Under the pieces are notes generated by a model. The model ran no database searches. It was not told where the DNA came from and worked only from the letters and a program-made list of their open reading frames with translations. Position numbers and translations under genes: made by a program. A stretch of DNA of 64,000 bases, from positions 62,001 through 126,000 of the forward strand of contig NZ_JANTYU010000001.1 of assembly GCF_024806835.1 (NCBI RefSeq). The letters run 5' to 3'. Shown here one piece after another: positions 20,760-29,189 of the stretch; position 1 is the first letter of the stretch, and the number at the start of each line of letters is the position of its first letter. The DNA comes from Xanthomonas sp. 3793. Its GTDB lineage: Bacteria; Pseudomonadota; Gammaproteobacteria; Xanthomonadales; Xanthomonadaceae.

Positions 20760-23700
20760 TCACGGTACCGCACGCATCGGCACCACCAAGCCTTCGATCA
20801 GATCGACCAGTCCTGGCGGCTCCACCGGCTTGCCCATATGCGCATCGAAACCGGCCGCCACCGCACGGTCGCGGTCTTCTTCGTGCACGTAGGCAGTCAG
20901 TGCGATTGCCGGGATATGCCGCGGCAGATCGGCGCGACCGGCACGCACGCTGCGGATCAGATCGTAACCATCGCGCAGCGGCATCGCGATGTCGCTGACC
21001 AGCACGTCGAAGGCCGCAGCGGCCAGACAGTGTTCGGCCGCATCCACCGAGCCGGCCGCCTGCACCTGTGCGCCGGCAAGTAACAGAAACTGCAGCACCG
21101 CCTCGCGCGAATCCTGATCGTCGTCGACCAGCAGCACCCGCACGCCGTCCAGCCGCCCATGGCAATCGGCCGGAAGCGGCCCATGCTGGCTCGAATCCAC
21201 CGATTGCGGGCGCAGGCCACTGACCCCATGCTGGAACGGCAGCACGATGGTGAATGTCGCCCCCTTGCCTTCACCGGCGCTGGAGGCGCCAAGGCTGCCG
21301 CCGTGCAGATCCACCAACTGGCGCGAAATCGACAATCCCAGCCCGAGGCCGCCAACCCGGCGCGTGGTGCCGGCATCTGCCTGCCGAAACCGATCGAACA
21401 CGTGCGGCAGGAAGTCCGGTGCGATGCCGATCCCGCTGTCCTGCACGCATAGCCGCAGACGCCCGTCCTCCACATCCAGGCCCACGCGCACGCTGCCACC
21501 GGGTGCGGTGAACTTGAGCGCATTGCTGAGCAGGTTGGTGAGCACCTGCTGCACGCGCCCGGCATCGCCAAAGAACCACAGCTCGCTACCAGCCGGTGCA
21601 TCCAGTTCCAACGCGATGTCGCGCGCCAGTGCGGCCGGCTGCATCAGCTCCACGGTGCTGTGCGCCAATCCGGCAATGTCGAAATGCGCGGACTGCAGAC
21701 GAATCTTGCCGGACAGGATCGCGCTCATGTCCAGCAGGTCGTCGATGATCTGCGTCTGCGCACGCGCGCTCCGCTCGATGATGACCAGGCCCTTTGCCAT
21801 ATTCTCCGGCGCGAAGCTCTGCGACTGCATCAGTCGCGACCACCCCAAAATCGCGTTGAGCGGCGTGCGCAATTCGTGGCTGAGCGTGGCCAGGAATTCG
21901 TCCTTGACCCGGCTGGCGTGTTCGGCCTGACCGCGCGCAGCGGTTTCCGCCTGCAGCGACAGCTTGAGCTTGGCATCCACGCGCGTGCGTTCGATCACGA
22001 TGCCGGCCAGGTGTGATGCAGAGCGCGCCATCGCCTGTTCGCGCAGCGACGGCAGATATGGGCGGTCGTAGTAGATGTTGAGCGTGCCCAACACCTGACC
22101 ATCGCTGGACAAGATCGGCGTCACGCAGCACGCCACGATGCCCAGCATCGCCGACACCGCATGATGAGGGCCGAAACTTGGCTCGGCCTGGAGATCGGCG
22201 CAGATGACCTGCCGGCCAAGATGCGCGGCGCGCGAGCAGGGCGGGCCACCCGGACCGATCGGGACCGGCTCGAAATTGCCGTGATACGCGATTGGAAAGT
22301 GCGGCGCCGAGCCGAAGCTCAAGGTGTGCCGCACTTCGTCCAGCACCATCACCGAGCAGTACAAGCCGATCTCACCGCGCGCCTCCACGCTCAATGCAAT
22401 CGCATCCAGCACCACCGGCAACGGCGCGCCGGTGGTGATCAGGCTAAGGATCGCGCGGTCGGACGCGGTGGCATCTTCGATATGCTTGCGTTCGGAGATA
22501 TCGGTGAGCGAGCCGATATGCCCGAGAAAACGTCCATCGCTGGCGAAATGCGGCGAGGCGGTATCGATGCACCAGCGGTACTGCCCGTCGTGGCGGCGCA
22601 CGCGGTACTCGGCCAGGAATTCGCCGCGCCGTTCCAGTGCCTGTTCGAACGCCAGCCGTACGCGCCCGGCATCGTCCGGGTGCATCACGTCCCACCAGCC
22701 CTGATCCAGCGCCTGGTCTTCGGCTTGTCCGGTGAAGTGGTACCAGCGCGGGTTCCAGTACACGCAGGCGCCTTGCGCATCGGACATCCAGATCATTGCC
22801 GGCACCGTCTCGCACAGCGCACGGAAGCGGATTTCGCTCTCGCGCAATTGCTGCTCGAAGGTGCGGCGATCGTGGATGTCGGTATAGGTGCCGATCCATT
22901 CGCTGATGCGGCCGTCGTCGCCACGAACGGGCAGGGCGCGTGCCAGATGCCAACGCGCCTGGCCGTCGTACCGCAGCAATTCGCATTCGATCTCGTAGGC
23001 ACGGGTGTCGAGCAGTGCGTCCTGCCACGTTTTCACAGACAACCGCAGGCCATCGGCGGTGTGGGCCCGATGCCACGCCGCGCTCTCGTTGTTGGCCGGA
23101 TCCAGCCCGGTGTACTCGTACCAGCGTTGATTGAAGTAGTGCGGCTGCCCATCCGGTCCGGCAATGAAGATGATCTGCGGCAAGGTGTCGGCAAGCCGAC
23201 GCAGACGCGCTTCGTTGGCCGCCAGTTGCTGCTGCGCCTTGGCCCGCTGCATCGACTCCCAGCAGCGTGCCGCCACCAGCCGCACCAGCTCGATCTCGCT
23301 CGACAACCAGCGTCGCGGTGCGCGTTGATGCACCCCGATCGCCGCGACCAGACGGCCATGTTTATGCAGCGGTATCGCCAACGATGCGCGCAGGCCGGAA
23401 TGGCGATACTGCTCGGCCACATAGTCCGGCGCACCCGGTGCCATCGCATCGGTGGTGAACCAGGGCCGGTTTGCCAGCAGTGCATCGCGCAGACCTTGGG
23501 CCACTTCCATCGGAAAGTCGCCTTGCAGGCTCGGCATGTCCTGCACATGGTCGCTGATGACACGCATGATGCTGCCGTCTTCGGTCGCCAGTCCGAATGC
23601 GCAGCGGTTGGCCTGCAGATGTTCGCCCAGCAGGCGCACGCTGGTGTCGATGACGTGCCGTGGGTCGGAGACGTGTTGCAAGGCGTCTTCGAGCATCAGC

Positions 23701-24521
23701 AGAAAACTGTCGCGCCCTTCCACGCGCCGCTGCGCGGTGACATCAAAGCCGTGCACCAGGATCGCATCGACGCGGCCGTCGCTGTCGCGCATCGGCTGGT
23801 ACAGAAAGTCCACGAAGGTTTCGTCGAGCATGCTGCCGGGTGTGCGCTGCAGATAGGCCGTCATCGATTCGCCGATGAAGGGCCGGCCGCTACGACGCAC
23901 CTCGTCGAGCAGGCCGAGATAGCCTTGATCGGCGATCTCCGGCATCGCCTCCAGCAAGGGGCGGCCCAGCAATGGGCGCTCGCCGACAAGATCGTGGAAG
24001 CGTTGGTTGACGCTCTCGATGATGTAGTCGGGCCCCCGCAGCACCGCCATGAAGGCCGGTGATTGGTCGAGCGCTGGTGGCGCTGCAAGCGACACCGCAT
24101 CGCTACGCCACTCGGGCGCACTGCGTGCGGACGCAGTGGCCACATACAACGCGCCTACCTGCCGGCCGGTCTCCAGGATCGGACTGCACGACCATGTCGA
24201 CAGATTCAATGCAGTGCCTGCGCCGGCAGGCGGGTTGCCAGGGCTGTCGCTTGTCGTCAGCTCGGCAAGCGGCTGGCCGAATGCTGCAGGGTGCCGTGGG
24301 CCGAACGAAGCGATGCAGGCGTCGTTATAGATGCAGTGTGCGTGCTCGCCCCAGACCAGCAGCATCGGGTGCGCTGCGTGCAGGCACACCGACAGCGCGG
24401 TGCGCAGTGCCTGACTGCTGCAGAGCAGTGGGTCGGCCACGCATGCCGATGCCCTGACCAATGCTGCGGTTTCGCTCGTCTGCGGTAACAGACCGGCAAA
24501 CGGCGAGGCGGCATTCTCCAT
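20760..24521 (-). CDS. Multi-sensor hybrid histidine kinase (PAS/GAF, HisKA, HATPase, receiver)
   Basis: 1253 aa with no transmembrane segment, so a cytoplasmic sensor. Reading from the N terminus: a PAS-like region (45-130), PAS (150-265), GAF (280-425), two PAS/PAC units (435-560, 563-685), a second GAF (690-845), HisKA with phospho-acceptor His882 (SHELRTPLNAILGW), HATPase (about 980-1100; NLLSNALKF, DSGIGI, GGLGLGLS) and a receiver with Asp1177 (SDIAMP). It has no DNA-binding output, so phosphate probably moves within the protein or to another partner. A separate receiver gene sits 105 bases upstream on the same strand. The signal is unknown. Confidence 0.93.
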   Translation of the reverse strand: MENAASPFAGLLPQTSETAALVRASACVADPLLCSSQALRTALSVCLHAAHPMLLVWGEHAHCIYNDACIASFGPRHPAAFGQPLAELTTSDSPGNPPAGAGTALNLSTWSCSPILETGRQVGALYVATASARSAPEWRSDAVSLAAPPALDQSPAFMAVLRGPDYIIESVNQRFHDLVGERPLLGRPLLEAMPEIADQGYLGLLDEVRRSGRPFIGESMTAYLQRTPGSMLDETFVDFLYQPMRDSDGRVDAILVHGFDVTAQRRVEGRDSFLLMLEDALQHVSDPRHVIDTSVRLLGEHLQANRCAFGLATEDGSIMRVISDHVQDMPSLQGDFPMEVAQGLRDALLANRPWFTTDAMAPGAPDYVAEQYRHSGLRASLAIPLHKHGRLVAAIGVHQRAPRRWLSSEIELVRLVAARCWESMQRAKAQQQLAANEARLRRLADTLPQIIFIAGPDGQPHYFNQRWYEYTGLDPANNESAAWHRAHTADGLRLSVKTWQDALLDTRAYEIECELLRYDGQARWHLARALPVRGDDGRISEWIGTYTDIHDRRTFEQQLRESEIRFRALCETVPAMIWMSDAQGACVYWNPRWYHFTGQAEDQALDQGWWDVMHPDDAGRVRLAFEQALERRGEFLAEYRVRRHDGQYRWCIDTASPHFASDGRFLGHIGSLTDISERKHIEDATASDRAILSLITTGAPLPVVLDAIALSVEARGEIGLYCSVMVLDEVRHTLSFGSAPHFPIAYHGNFEPVPIGPGGPPCSRAAHLGRQVICADLQAEPSFGPHHAVSAMLGIVACCVTPILSSDGQVLGTLNIYYDRPYLPSLREQAMARSASHLAGIVIERTRVDAKLKLSLQAETAARGQAEHASRVKDEFLATLSHELRTPLNAILGWSRLMQSQSFAPENMAKGLVIIERSARAQTQIIDDLLDMSAILSGKIRLQSAHFDIAGLAHSTVELMQPAALARDIALELDAPAGSELWFFGDAGRVQQVLTNLLSNALKFTAPGGSVRVGLDVEDGRLRLCVQDSGIGIAPDFLPHVFDRFRQADAGTTRRVGGLGLGLSISRQLVDLHGGSLGASSAGEGKGATFTIVLPFQHGVSGLRPQSVDSSQHGPLPADCHGRLDGVRVLLVDDDQDSREAVLQFLLLAGAQVQAAGSVDAAEHCLAAAAFDVLVSDIAMPLRDGYDLIRSVRAGRADLPRHIPAIALTAYVHEEDRDRAVAAGFDAHMGKPVEPPGLVDLIEGLVVPMRAVP

Positions 24522-24626
24522 CCAGCAACCACCTGCAAATCTTCGATGCCTGATTCTAGTGACAACCGCTCAGCTGGCAACTGCAGCCGACACCCGGTCA
24601 GAGGGCGACCAGGCAACCAGGGACGG

Positions 24627-25007
24627 TCAGCTGCTGGCGCCGCTCAGCTGCCGCGCACGCGACAGCGCACCGACAAGTTCTTCGGACAGATAGGGCTTGG
24701 TCAGAATGACGCCGCGTTCGAAGCCGCTGGGAATGCTGCCGCTGGCAACGCCGGTTGCCAGTACAAAGGGAATGCCGCGCTCCGACAGCAGGCGGGCAAC
24801 CGGCTCGCTGGTCTGGCCATTGCCCAGGCGATAGTCCAGCACGGCGATATCCGGCGCATCATCCTGGATCAACTGCAGCGCGTCCTGCACCTCGCCGACA
24901 GGACCGACCACAGCCGCACCGGCGTGGACAAGCTGCAACTCGAGCAGCATGGCATTCATGTCATCGTTTTCGACCACGAGTACCCGAACTCCACGCAACA
25001 CCGACAT
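24627..25007 (-). CDS. Single-domain response regulator
   Basis: 126 aa receiver only. The acidic pocket is ENDD (13-16), phospho-acceptor Asp58 is in VLDYRLG, Thr85 is in LATG and Lys104 in TKPY. The VLDYRLG motif is typical of receivers paired with HWE/hybrid kinases of this type. AAGGAG lies 6 bases before the ATG. It precedes the hybrid kinase gene by 105 bases on the same strand and is likely transcribed with it, so it may be its phosphoryl sink or partner. Confidence 0.92.
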   Translation of the reverse strand: MSVLRGVRVLVVENDDMNAMLLELQLVHAGAAVVGPVGEVQDALQLIQDDAPDIAVLDYRLGNGQTSEPVARLLSERGIPFVLATGVASGSIPSGFERGVILTKPYLSEELVGALSRARQLSGASS

Positions 25008-25129
25008 TGCTTACTCCTTCACCAAGTCGGCCAGTATATCGGGGCTGGTCTGTCACGGCGCTGCCGATGCCGCTTGCACCTGAATTCGTCAGGAGCGTCC
25101 TGACACTGTTCGTTTCATTCGCAAGCCGC

Positions 25130-25135
25130 TATACT
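25130..25135 (+). promoter_or_regulatory. Candidate -10 element of tRNA-Leu
   Basis: TATACT lies 10 bases upstream of the mature tRNA 5' end, where a -10 box is expected. A G+C-rich stretch follows it, like a stringent discriminator. No good -35 match is seen 17 bases further up. Confidence 0.5.
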
Positions 25136-25145
25136 GCGCGGCCAC

Positions 25146-25232
25146 GCCGAAGTGGCGGAATCGGTAGACGCAGCGGACTCAAAATCCGCCGCCCTTAAAA
25201 GCGTGTGGGTTCGAGTCCCACCTTCGGCACCA
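25146..25232 (+). tRNA. tRNA-Leu (anticodon CAA)
   Basis: 87 bases including an encoded CCA. The acceptor stem GCCGAAG/CTTCGGC pairs fully. The anticodon loop is CTCAAAA, so the anticodon is CAA, reading UUG. A long class II variable arm and the T-loop GTTCGAGTC are present. Confidence 0.97.
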
Positions 25233-25252
25233 AGATGTTGCAGTGATAGCAA

Positions 25253-25285
25253 AGCCCTTCCGGCGCAATCCGGAGGGGCTTTTTG
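25253..25285 (+). terminator. Intrinsic terminator after tRNA-Leu
   Basis: An 11-base stem arm (25253-25263) pairs with 25270-25280 with one mismatch around a 6-base loop, followed by a T-run. It lies 20 bases past the tRNA 3' end. Confidence 0.85.
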
Positions 25286-25562
25286 CTGTAGGCCGGCTTG
25301 CCGTGCAGGCGAGCGCTTTCACCCTGTCGCGAAGTGCGCGACGAGTACTGGTGAAGCGTCCGTCCGTGGTGGGCGGCATCAACGTTGCCCCGTTGCGCAG
25401 GCGTCGTTGCGTTGTCTGTCGTCGGTATCGATCCATCGTCTGGTGGCAGTCGTCATGCCTCACCGAACCAAGCTTTCGCTGCGCATAACAGGGGTACCGG
25501 ATGGCGTTGCAGGCACGCAGTCATCACGCCCGGTGCGTACCGTGGAGGTCTCTTTCAAGCGG
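25286..25562. other. Intergenic region after tRNA-Leu
   Basis: 277 bases with no RNA gene, repeat or convincing coding frame. A reading frame open upstream of the small gene at 25563 runs through part of it, so that gene could start earlier. Confidence 0.4.
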
Positions 25563-25748
25563 ATGGCCCTCATGGATTTCGATTCTTCGCAGCGGTTGCG
25601 CATTCTTCGCGACATCCACGACACCAAGCCGGTATCCGACGAGGAGGGCAACTGGGCGGTACGTGCGGGCTATGCCACGCAAGCCGAGGACGGAGATATC
25701 GATCTGACCCACGAGGGTCGCAAGGCGTTGGACGACGGGCAGGCCTGA
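25563..25748 (+). CDS. Hypothetical 61-aa protein
   Basis: 61 aa, acidic and soluble. The end, with LTHEGRKAL, resembles the final wing of winged-helix proteins, but the fragment is too short to assign. A second ATG at 25572 is also possible. GGAGG stands 14 bases before the first ATG, which is too far to be convincing. It lies between tRNA-Leu and the Ala-Glu tRNA cassette. It may be a real small gene or the tail of a lost one. Confidence 0.45.
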   Translation: MALMDFDSSQRLRILRDIHDTKPVSDEEGNWAVRAGYATQAEDGDIDLTHEGRKALDDGQA

Positions 25749-25869
25749 GCGTGCTGGATGGTGATGTGCATGCGCGTGTCGCATGCACGCACCCAGCCGC
25801 ACTTGCAGGGGTTGAATAACCCGCTTCAGCCGAACGCTGTCTTGCGTATGCTGTGAACAGCAATGCATA

Positions 25870-25897
25870 AAAAAACCCCGGCAAAACCGGGGTTTTT
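25870..25897 (-). terminator. Intrinsic terminator of the proximal tRNA Ala-Glu cassette
   Basis: An 8-bp stem (25874-25881, 25887-25894) with a 5-base loop and a T-run on the minus strand, 8 bases downstream of tRNA-Glu. A nearly identical hairpin follows the other cassette copy at 26654. Confidence 0.9.
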
Positions 25898-25904
25898 GGA
25901 TGAT

Positions 25905-25980
25905 TGGCGTCCCCACGGGGATTCGAACCCCGGTGTCCACCGTGAAAGGGTGGTGTCCTAGGCCTCTAGACGATGGGGAC
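25905..25980 (-). tRNA. tRNA-Glu (anticodon TTC), copy 1
   Basis: 76 bases including encoded CCA. The acceptor stem is GTCCCCA/TGGGGAC and the anticodon loop CTTTCAC gives TTC. The T-loop GTTCGAATC is standard. It is identical in sequence to the copy at 26689-26764. Confidence 0.97.
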
Positions 25981-26027
25981 GCGTATCAAAACCTCGTTGT
26001 CCATTCCAGACGGCCTAATGTCTGAAG

Positions 26028-26103
26028 TGGTGGAGCCAGGCGGGATCGAACCGCCGACCTCCTGCATGCCATGCAGGCGCTCTCCCAGCTGAGCTATGGC
26101 CCC
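26028..26103 (-). tRNA. tRNA-Ala (anticodon GGC), copy 1
   Basis: 76 bases including encoded CCA. The acceptor stem is GGGGCCA/TGGCTCC with a G-T pair, and the anticodon loop ATGGCAT gives GGC. It lies 47 bases upstream of tRNA-Glu on the same strand. The spacer can form a CAGAC/GTCTG hairpin. It is identical to the copy at 26812-26887. Confidence 0.97.
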
Positions 26104-26653
26104 GCGTTGCTGCGAGCCGGCAATCATAGCGAACTCATCGTCGTTTGCAAAGCGATGTCGCAACTTTTTTCGTACGGGGTGAGCCTCGCTGACGCGGCTT
26201 CTGAGGTGTCTGCGCCTGGATGGGGAGAGACGGCGAGCACTCCTTGCGCATTCCAGCACCGCAATGGGCGTATACGAGTGCACGCGACCGCGCCGGCACT
26301 TGGGCGAAACGCCCTGCGCGCCTGGATTGCGATTCGCCGAGCGTGGGTATTCGTGGCAAGGCGTGCTGCACATCATGCAGCGCGTCCTTGCCTGTGCGGG
26401 CTGCATTCAACAGGTGCGATGGCCGGGCGCGACTTCGGCCACCCGCCGCGCTTCACGGCAAAAGTGCGTGCCAACTGCATGACTTCTTCGTCAGTGCAAC
26501 CCGCGAACTTGCCTGTCTTTTTACGAATGCATCCAGGCGTATCGCTGTGTTGGTCGTGATGCGAGGTGTCGCAATCATGAGGCTTTGCGCGACACCGGGC
26601 AGGGGGGGGGGGGGGGGCGACCCATGTGCGTGCCGACCAGGCATCATGCAAAG
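26104..26653. other. Spacer between the two tRNA cassettes
   Basis: About 550 bases. It contains the G run at 26602-26617. No gene is convincing on either strand. The short frames that cross the G run would shift with every change in its length. The cassette copies on both sides make this the unit that a tandem duplication would have enclosed. Confidence 0.5.
26602..26617. repeat. Homopolymer run of 16 G
   Basis: Sixteen consecutive G on the plus strand, in non-coding sequence between the two tRNA cassettes. Runs of this length are prone to slippage during replication and also to sequencing error. Confidence 0.9.
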
Positions 26654-26681
26654 AAAAAACCCCGGCAAAGCCGGGGTTTTT
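26654..26681 (-). terminator. Intrinsic terminator of the distal tRNA Ala-Glu cassette
   Basis: A CCCCGG/CCGGGG hairpin with T-run on the minus strand, 8 bases past tRNA-Glu. It matches the hairpin at 25870 except for one loop base and the length of the A tract. Each cassette therefore ends its own transcript. Confidence 0.9.
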
Positions 26682-26688
26682 GGATGAT

Positions 26689-26764
26689 TGGCGTCCCCAC
26701 GGGGATTCGAACCCCGGTGTCCACCGTGAAAGGGTGGTGTCCTAGGCCTCTAGACGATGGGGAC
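26689..26764 (-). tRNA. tRNA-Glu (anticodon TTC), copy 2
   Basis: 76 bases with encoded CCA, identical to 25905-25980. It lies 47 bases downstream of tRNA-Ala copy 2. Confidence 0.97.
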
Positions 26765-26811
26765 GCAGATCAAAACCTGAGTTGTCATTTCAGACGGCCT
26801 AATGTCTGAAG

Positions 26812-26887
26812 TGGTGGAGCCAGGCGGGATCGAACCGCCGACCTCCTGCATGCCATGCAGGCGCTCTCCCAGCTGAGCTATGGCCCC
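26812..26887 (-). tRNA. tRNA-Ala (anticodon GGC), copy 2
   Basis: 76 bases with encoded CCA, identical to 26028-26103. First gene of the distal cassette. The promoter should lie in 26888-26990, but I see no clean -35/-10 pair. Confidence 0.97.
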
Positions 26888-26988
26888 ACGAAACTGAGAA
26901 CGAAATGATAGCGACCTGTTAATGTTCGCGCAAGCGCTTTTTCAGTCCGGTTGAGACGGCGCGTGCGCTCGGCAGCACTGCCTGCCAC

Positions 26989-27450
26989 TTACTTGACGCC
27001 ATGCAGATCGCGCAGCTGCGTCGGCCGAGCGCCGAAGTAGGCGGCGAGGTCGGCGATGTCCTGATCGCTCAATGCGGTGGCCTGCGCAGTCATCAGCGGG
27101 TGCTGGCGATCGCCGCTGCGATAGGCCTGCAGCGCATGCGCAAGATAGTCGCCGTACTGGCCGCCGAGCTTGGGATAGCTGGGGTCGATCGGCGCATTGC
27201 CATCGGCACCATGGCAATCCACGCAGCTCTGGCCGGTAGCCTTGCCCTTGGCATGCGCGAGTTTGTCGCCAGCGTCGGCGCGACCGGTGGGCAGGCCGGC
27301 AGAGGAGCCAGAGCCGTGTTCGCCGCTGGCATGGCCGGCATCGCCGGCGGAGTGATCGGTGGATTCGACCTGGGATTGGGAACAGGCCGCCATCATCAGG
27401 GCAGCGACCAGGACGATGGCTAGACGCGGAGCGTGCAGGGCGTTCGGCAT
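26989..27450 (-). CDS. Lipoprotein c-type cytochrome
   Basis: 153 aa. A lipobox ends in LMMAAC, so the protein is probably anchored in a membrane by Cys23. One haem-attachment motif CVDCH follows, and HPLMTAQ supplies the likely axial Met. The C-terminal DQDIADLAAYF helix is typical of class I cytochromes of the c4/c5 kind. The start follows the stop of the upstream cytochrome gene by 8 bases with no good Shine-Dalgarno, which suggests coupled translation. An electron-transfer role in the periplasm is inferred; the partner oxidase is not in this window. Confidence 0.9.
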   Translation of the reverse strand: MPNALHAPRLAIVLVAALMMAACSQSQVESTDHSAGDAGHASGEHGSGSSAGLPTGRADAGDKLAHAKGKATGQSCVDCHGADGNAPIDPSYPKLGGQYGDYLAHALQAYRSGDRQHPLMTAQATALSDQDIADLAAYFGARPTQLRDLHGVK

Positions 27451-27458
27451 GTGGGCGC

Positions 27459-27857
27459 TTACTTGAGGGTGGACAGGAAGGCGGAGATGTCGGCGATGTC
27501 CTGCTCGGAGAAACTCTGCGCCTGCGCCTGCATGGTCGGGTGTTTGCGCTTGCCCTGGCGGTACTCGGTCAATGCCTGGGTCAGATACTGACTGGACTGG
27601 CCGCCGATCTTGGGCACGCGGTAACTGGGATAGGCGTTCTTGTAGCCGGTCACGCCGTGGCAGCCCTGGCAGGTATACGCCAGCAGGCGGCCATTGGAGG
27701 GATTACCGGTCGGGGCTGCGGGCGCGGAGGCAGCAGGTGCGGCGGCAGGCGCCGGCGTGGCCGGGACTGCTGGCGTGACTGACGGTGTCGCTGATGCGCC
27801 CCCAAACGACAGGAAGACGACCAGAGCGAGACAAGCGGCGAGCGGCTGCGGGCGCAT
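27459..27857 (-). CDS. Periplasmic c-type cytochrome
   Basis: 132 aa. An N-terminal signal peptide (about 1-23, ending GGASA) is followed by an Ala/Pro-rich linker of about 30 residues and a single-haem class I domain with CQGCH, then HPTMQAQ as probable axial Met. It is a paralogue of the cytochrome that follows: both keep IGGQ/LGGQ, the Y-L/ALTEYRQG region and DQDIAD-like ends. I chose the ATG at 27857, where the signal peptide begins; upstream in-frame starts add non-signal sequence. Confidence 0.9.
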   Translation of the reverse strand: MRPQPLAACLALVVFLSFGGASATPSVTPAVPATPAPAAAPAASAPAAPTGNPSNGRLLAYTCQGCHGVTGYKNAYPSYRVPKIGGQSSQYLTQALTEYRQGKRKHPTMQAQAQSFSEQDIADISAFLSTLK

Positions 27858-28061
27858 GGTTTCGTATCCGGAAGACTGATTGAGCGTCCGCACGTGGGGG
27901 CGTGACGGAACCGGACCGAGTATGCCTGCGATTTGGCGTGGCGCAAACGGGGTGAATACGCGAAGTTGAACAGACCATGACCTTTGGCGCATTGGCGACA
28001 TGCATGTTCGGGTGGTCTACTTGCCTACAACACCTGTTCACGCATCCACTAGGACACGACG

Positions 28062-29189
28062 ATGTCGCCACTCTTCTTCTTGCCCGCCCGCAGCGGAATC
28101 TGCGCCGCAGTATTGATCTCCAGCCTGCTGTTGGGCGGCTGCAAGACCGGCGATGGAGAGGCCAAGGCCGCAGAAGAAAAAAAGGCCGTGGACGCGGTGC
28201 CGGTGGAAACCGCCAAGGCAGCGCGTCGCGCTGTGGCTGCCAGCTATACGGGTACCGCCGCGCTGGAGCCGCGCGCCGAGGCGCAGGTGGTGGCCAAGAC
28301 GTCCGGCGTGGCATTGGCGGTGATGGTGGAAGAAGGCCAGAAGGTGTCGGCCGGCCAGGCGCTGGTGCGACTGGACCCGGACCGCGCGCATCTGGCCGTC
28401 GCACAGAGCGAAGCGCAGTTGCGCAAGCTGGAAAACAGCTACCGCCGTGCGACGCAACTGGTCGGCCAGCAGCTGGTGAGCGCGGCCGATGTGGACCAGC
28501 TCAAGTTCGATGTGGAAAACAGCCGTGCGCAGCATCGCCTGGCATCGCTGGAGCTGTCCTACACCACGGTGCAGGCGCCGATTTCCGGCGTGATCGCCTC
28601 GCGTTCGATCAAGACCGGCAACTTCGTGCAGATCAATACACCGATCTTTCGCATCGTCGACGACTCGCAGCTGGAAGCCACGCTCAACGTGCCCGAACGC
28701 GAACTGGCGACATTGAAATCCGGCCAGCCGGTGACCCTGCTGGCCGATGCGCTGCCGGGCCAGCAGTTCGTGGGCAAGGTGGATCGCATTGCGCCGGTGG
28801 TGGATTCGGGGAGCGGGACGTTCCGCGTGGTGTGTGCGTTCGGCAAGGGCGCCGAGTCGCTGCAGCCGGGCATGTTCGGGCGCATCCGCATCGATTACGA
28901 CCAGCGCAAGGATGCCCTGGTGATCCCGCGTCTGGCGTTGCTGGACGACGGTGAGCCGGCGGTATTCGTGGTGCGCAATGGCAAGGCAGCACGGGTGCCG
29001 GTGAAACTCGGTTACGCCGAAGGCCCGTGGCTGGAAGTGCGGCAGGGCCTGAAGGAAGGCGACCAGGTGGTGACCGCCGGCAAGGTGGCACTGCGCGACG
29101 GCACTGCGGTGCAGGTCATCGGCCAGCCCGACCGCAAGCCGGTGGCGGCTGCGGCGCCGGCAACCGGCAGCGACGGGAAGCGCTCATGA
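28062..29189 (+). CDS. RND efflux periplasmic adaptor (membrane fusion protein)
   Basis: 375 aa. The lipobox LLLGGC makes it a lipoprotein attached to the inner membrane. The HlyD/AcrA layout is clear: first half of the lipoyl domain (EAQVVAKTSGVALAVMVEEGQKVSAGQ), a short hairpin, second half (TTVQAPISGVIASRSIKTGNFV), then beta-barrel and membrane-proximal domains. AGGA precedes the ATG by 7 bases. It would join the two RND pumps encoded downstream to an outer-membrane channel that is not encoded here. The stop overlaps the next start (ATGA). Confidence 0.93.
   Translation: MSPLFFLPARSGICAAVLISSLLLGGCKTGDGEAKAAEEKKAVDAVPVETAKAARRAVAASYTGTAALEPRAEAQVVAKTSGVALAVMVEEGQKVSAGQALVRLDPDRAHLAVAQSEAQLRKLENSYRRATQLVGQQLVSAADVDQLKFDVENSRAQHRLASLELSYTTVQAPISGVIASRSIKTGNFVQINTPIFRIVDDSQLEATLNVPERELATLKSGQPVTLLADALPGQQFVGKVDRIAPVVDSGSGTFRVVCAFGKGAESLQPGMFGRIRIDYDQRKDALVIPRLALLDDGEPAVFVVRNGKAARVPVKLGYAEGPWLEVRQGLKEGDQVVTAGKVALRDGTAVQVIGQPDRKPVAAAAPATGSDGKRS

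Noticed and set aside
22161..24062. 633-codon plus-strand frame opposite the hybrid kinase
   Set aside because: It is a codon-position shadow; the minus-strand product has ordered PAS, GAF and kinase domains.
26373..26651. Cytochrome-like minus-strand frame (a DEEVMQLARTF stretch)
   Set aside because: The resemblance is one short helix with no haem motif, and the frame crosses the G run.
26104..26653. Prophage or island attachment site at the duplicated tRNA genes
   Set aside because: No integrase, phage gene or composition change lies between the copies; the whole cassette with terminator is duplicated, not a tRNA 3' end alone.
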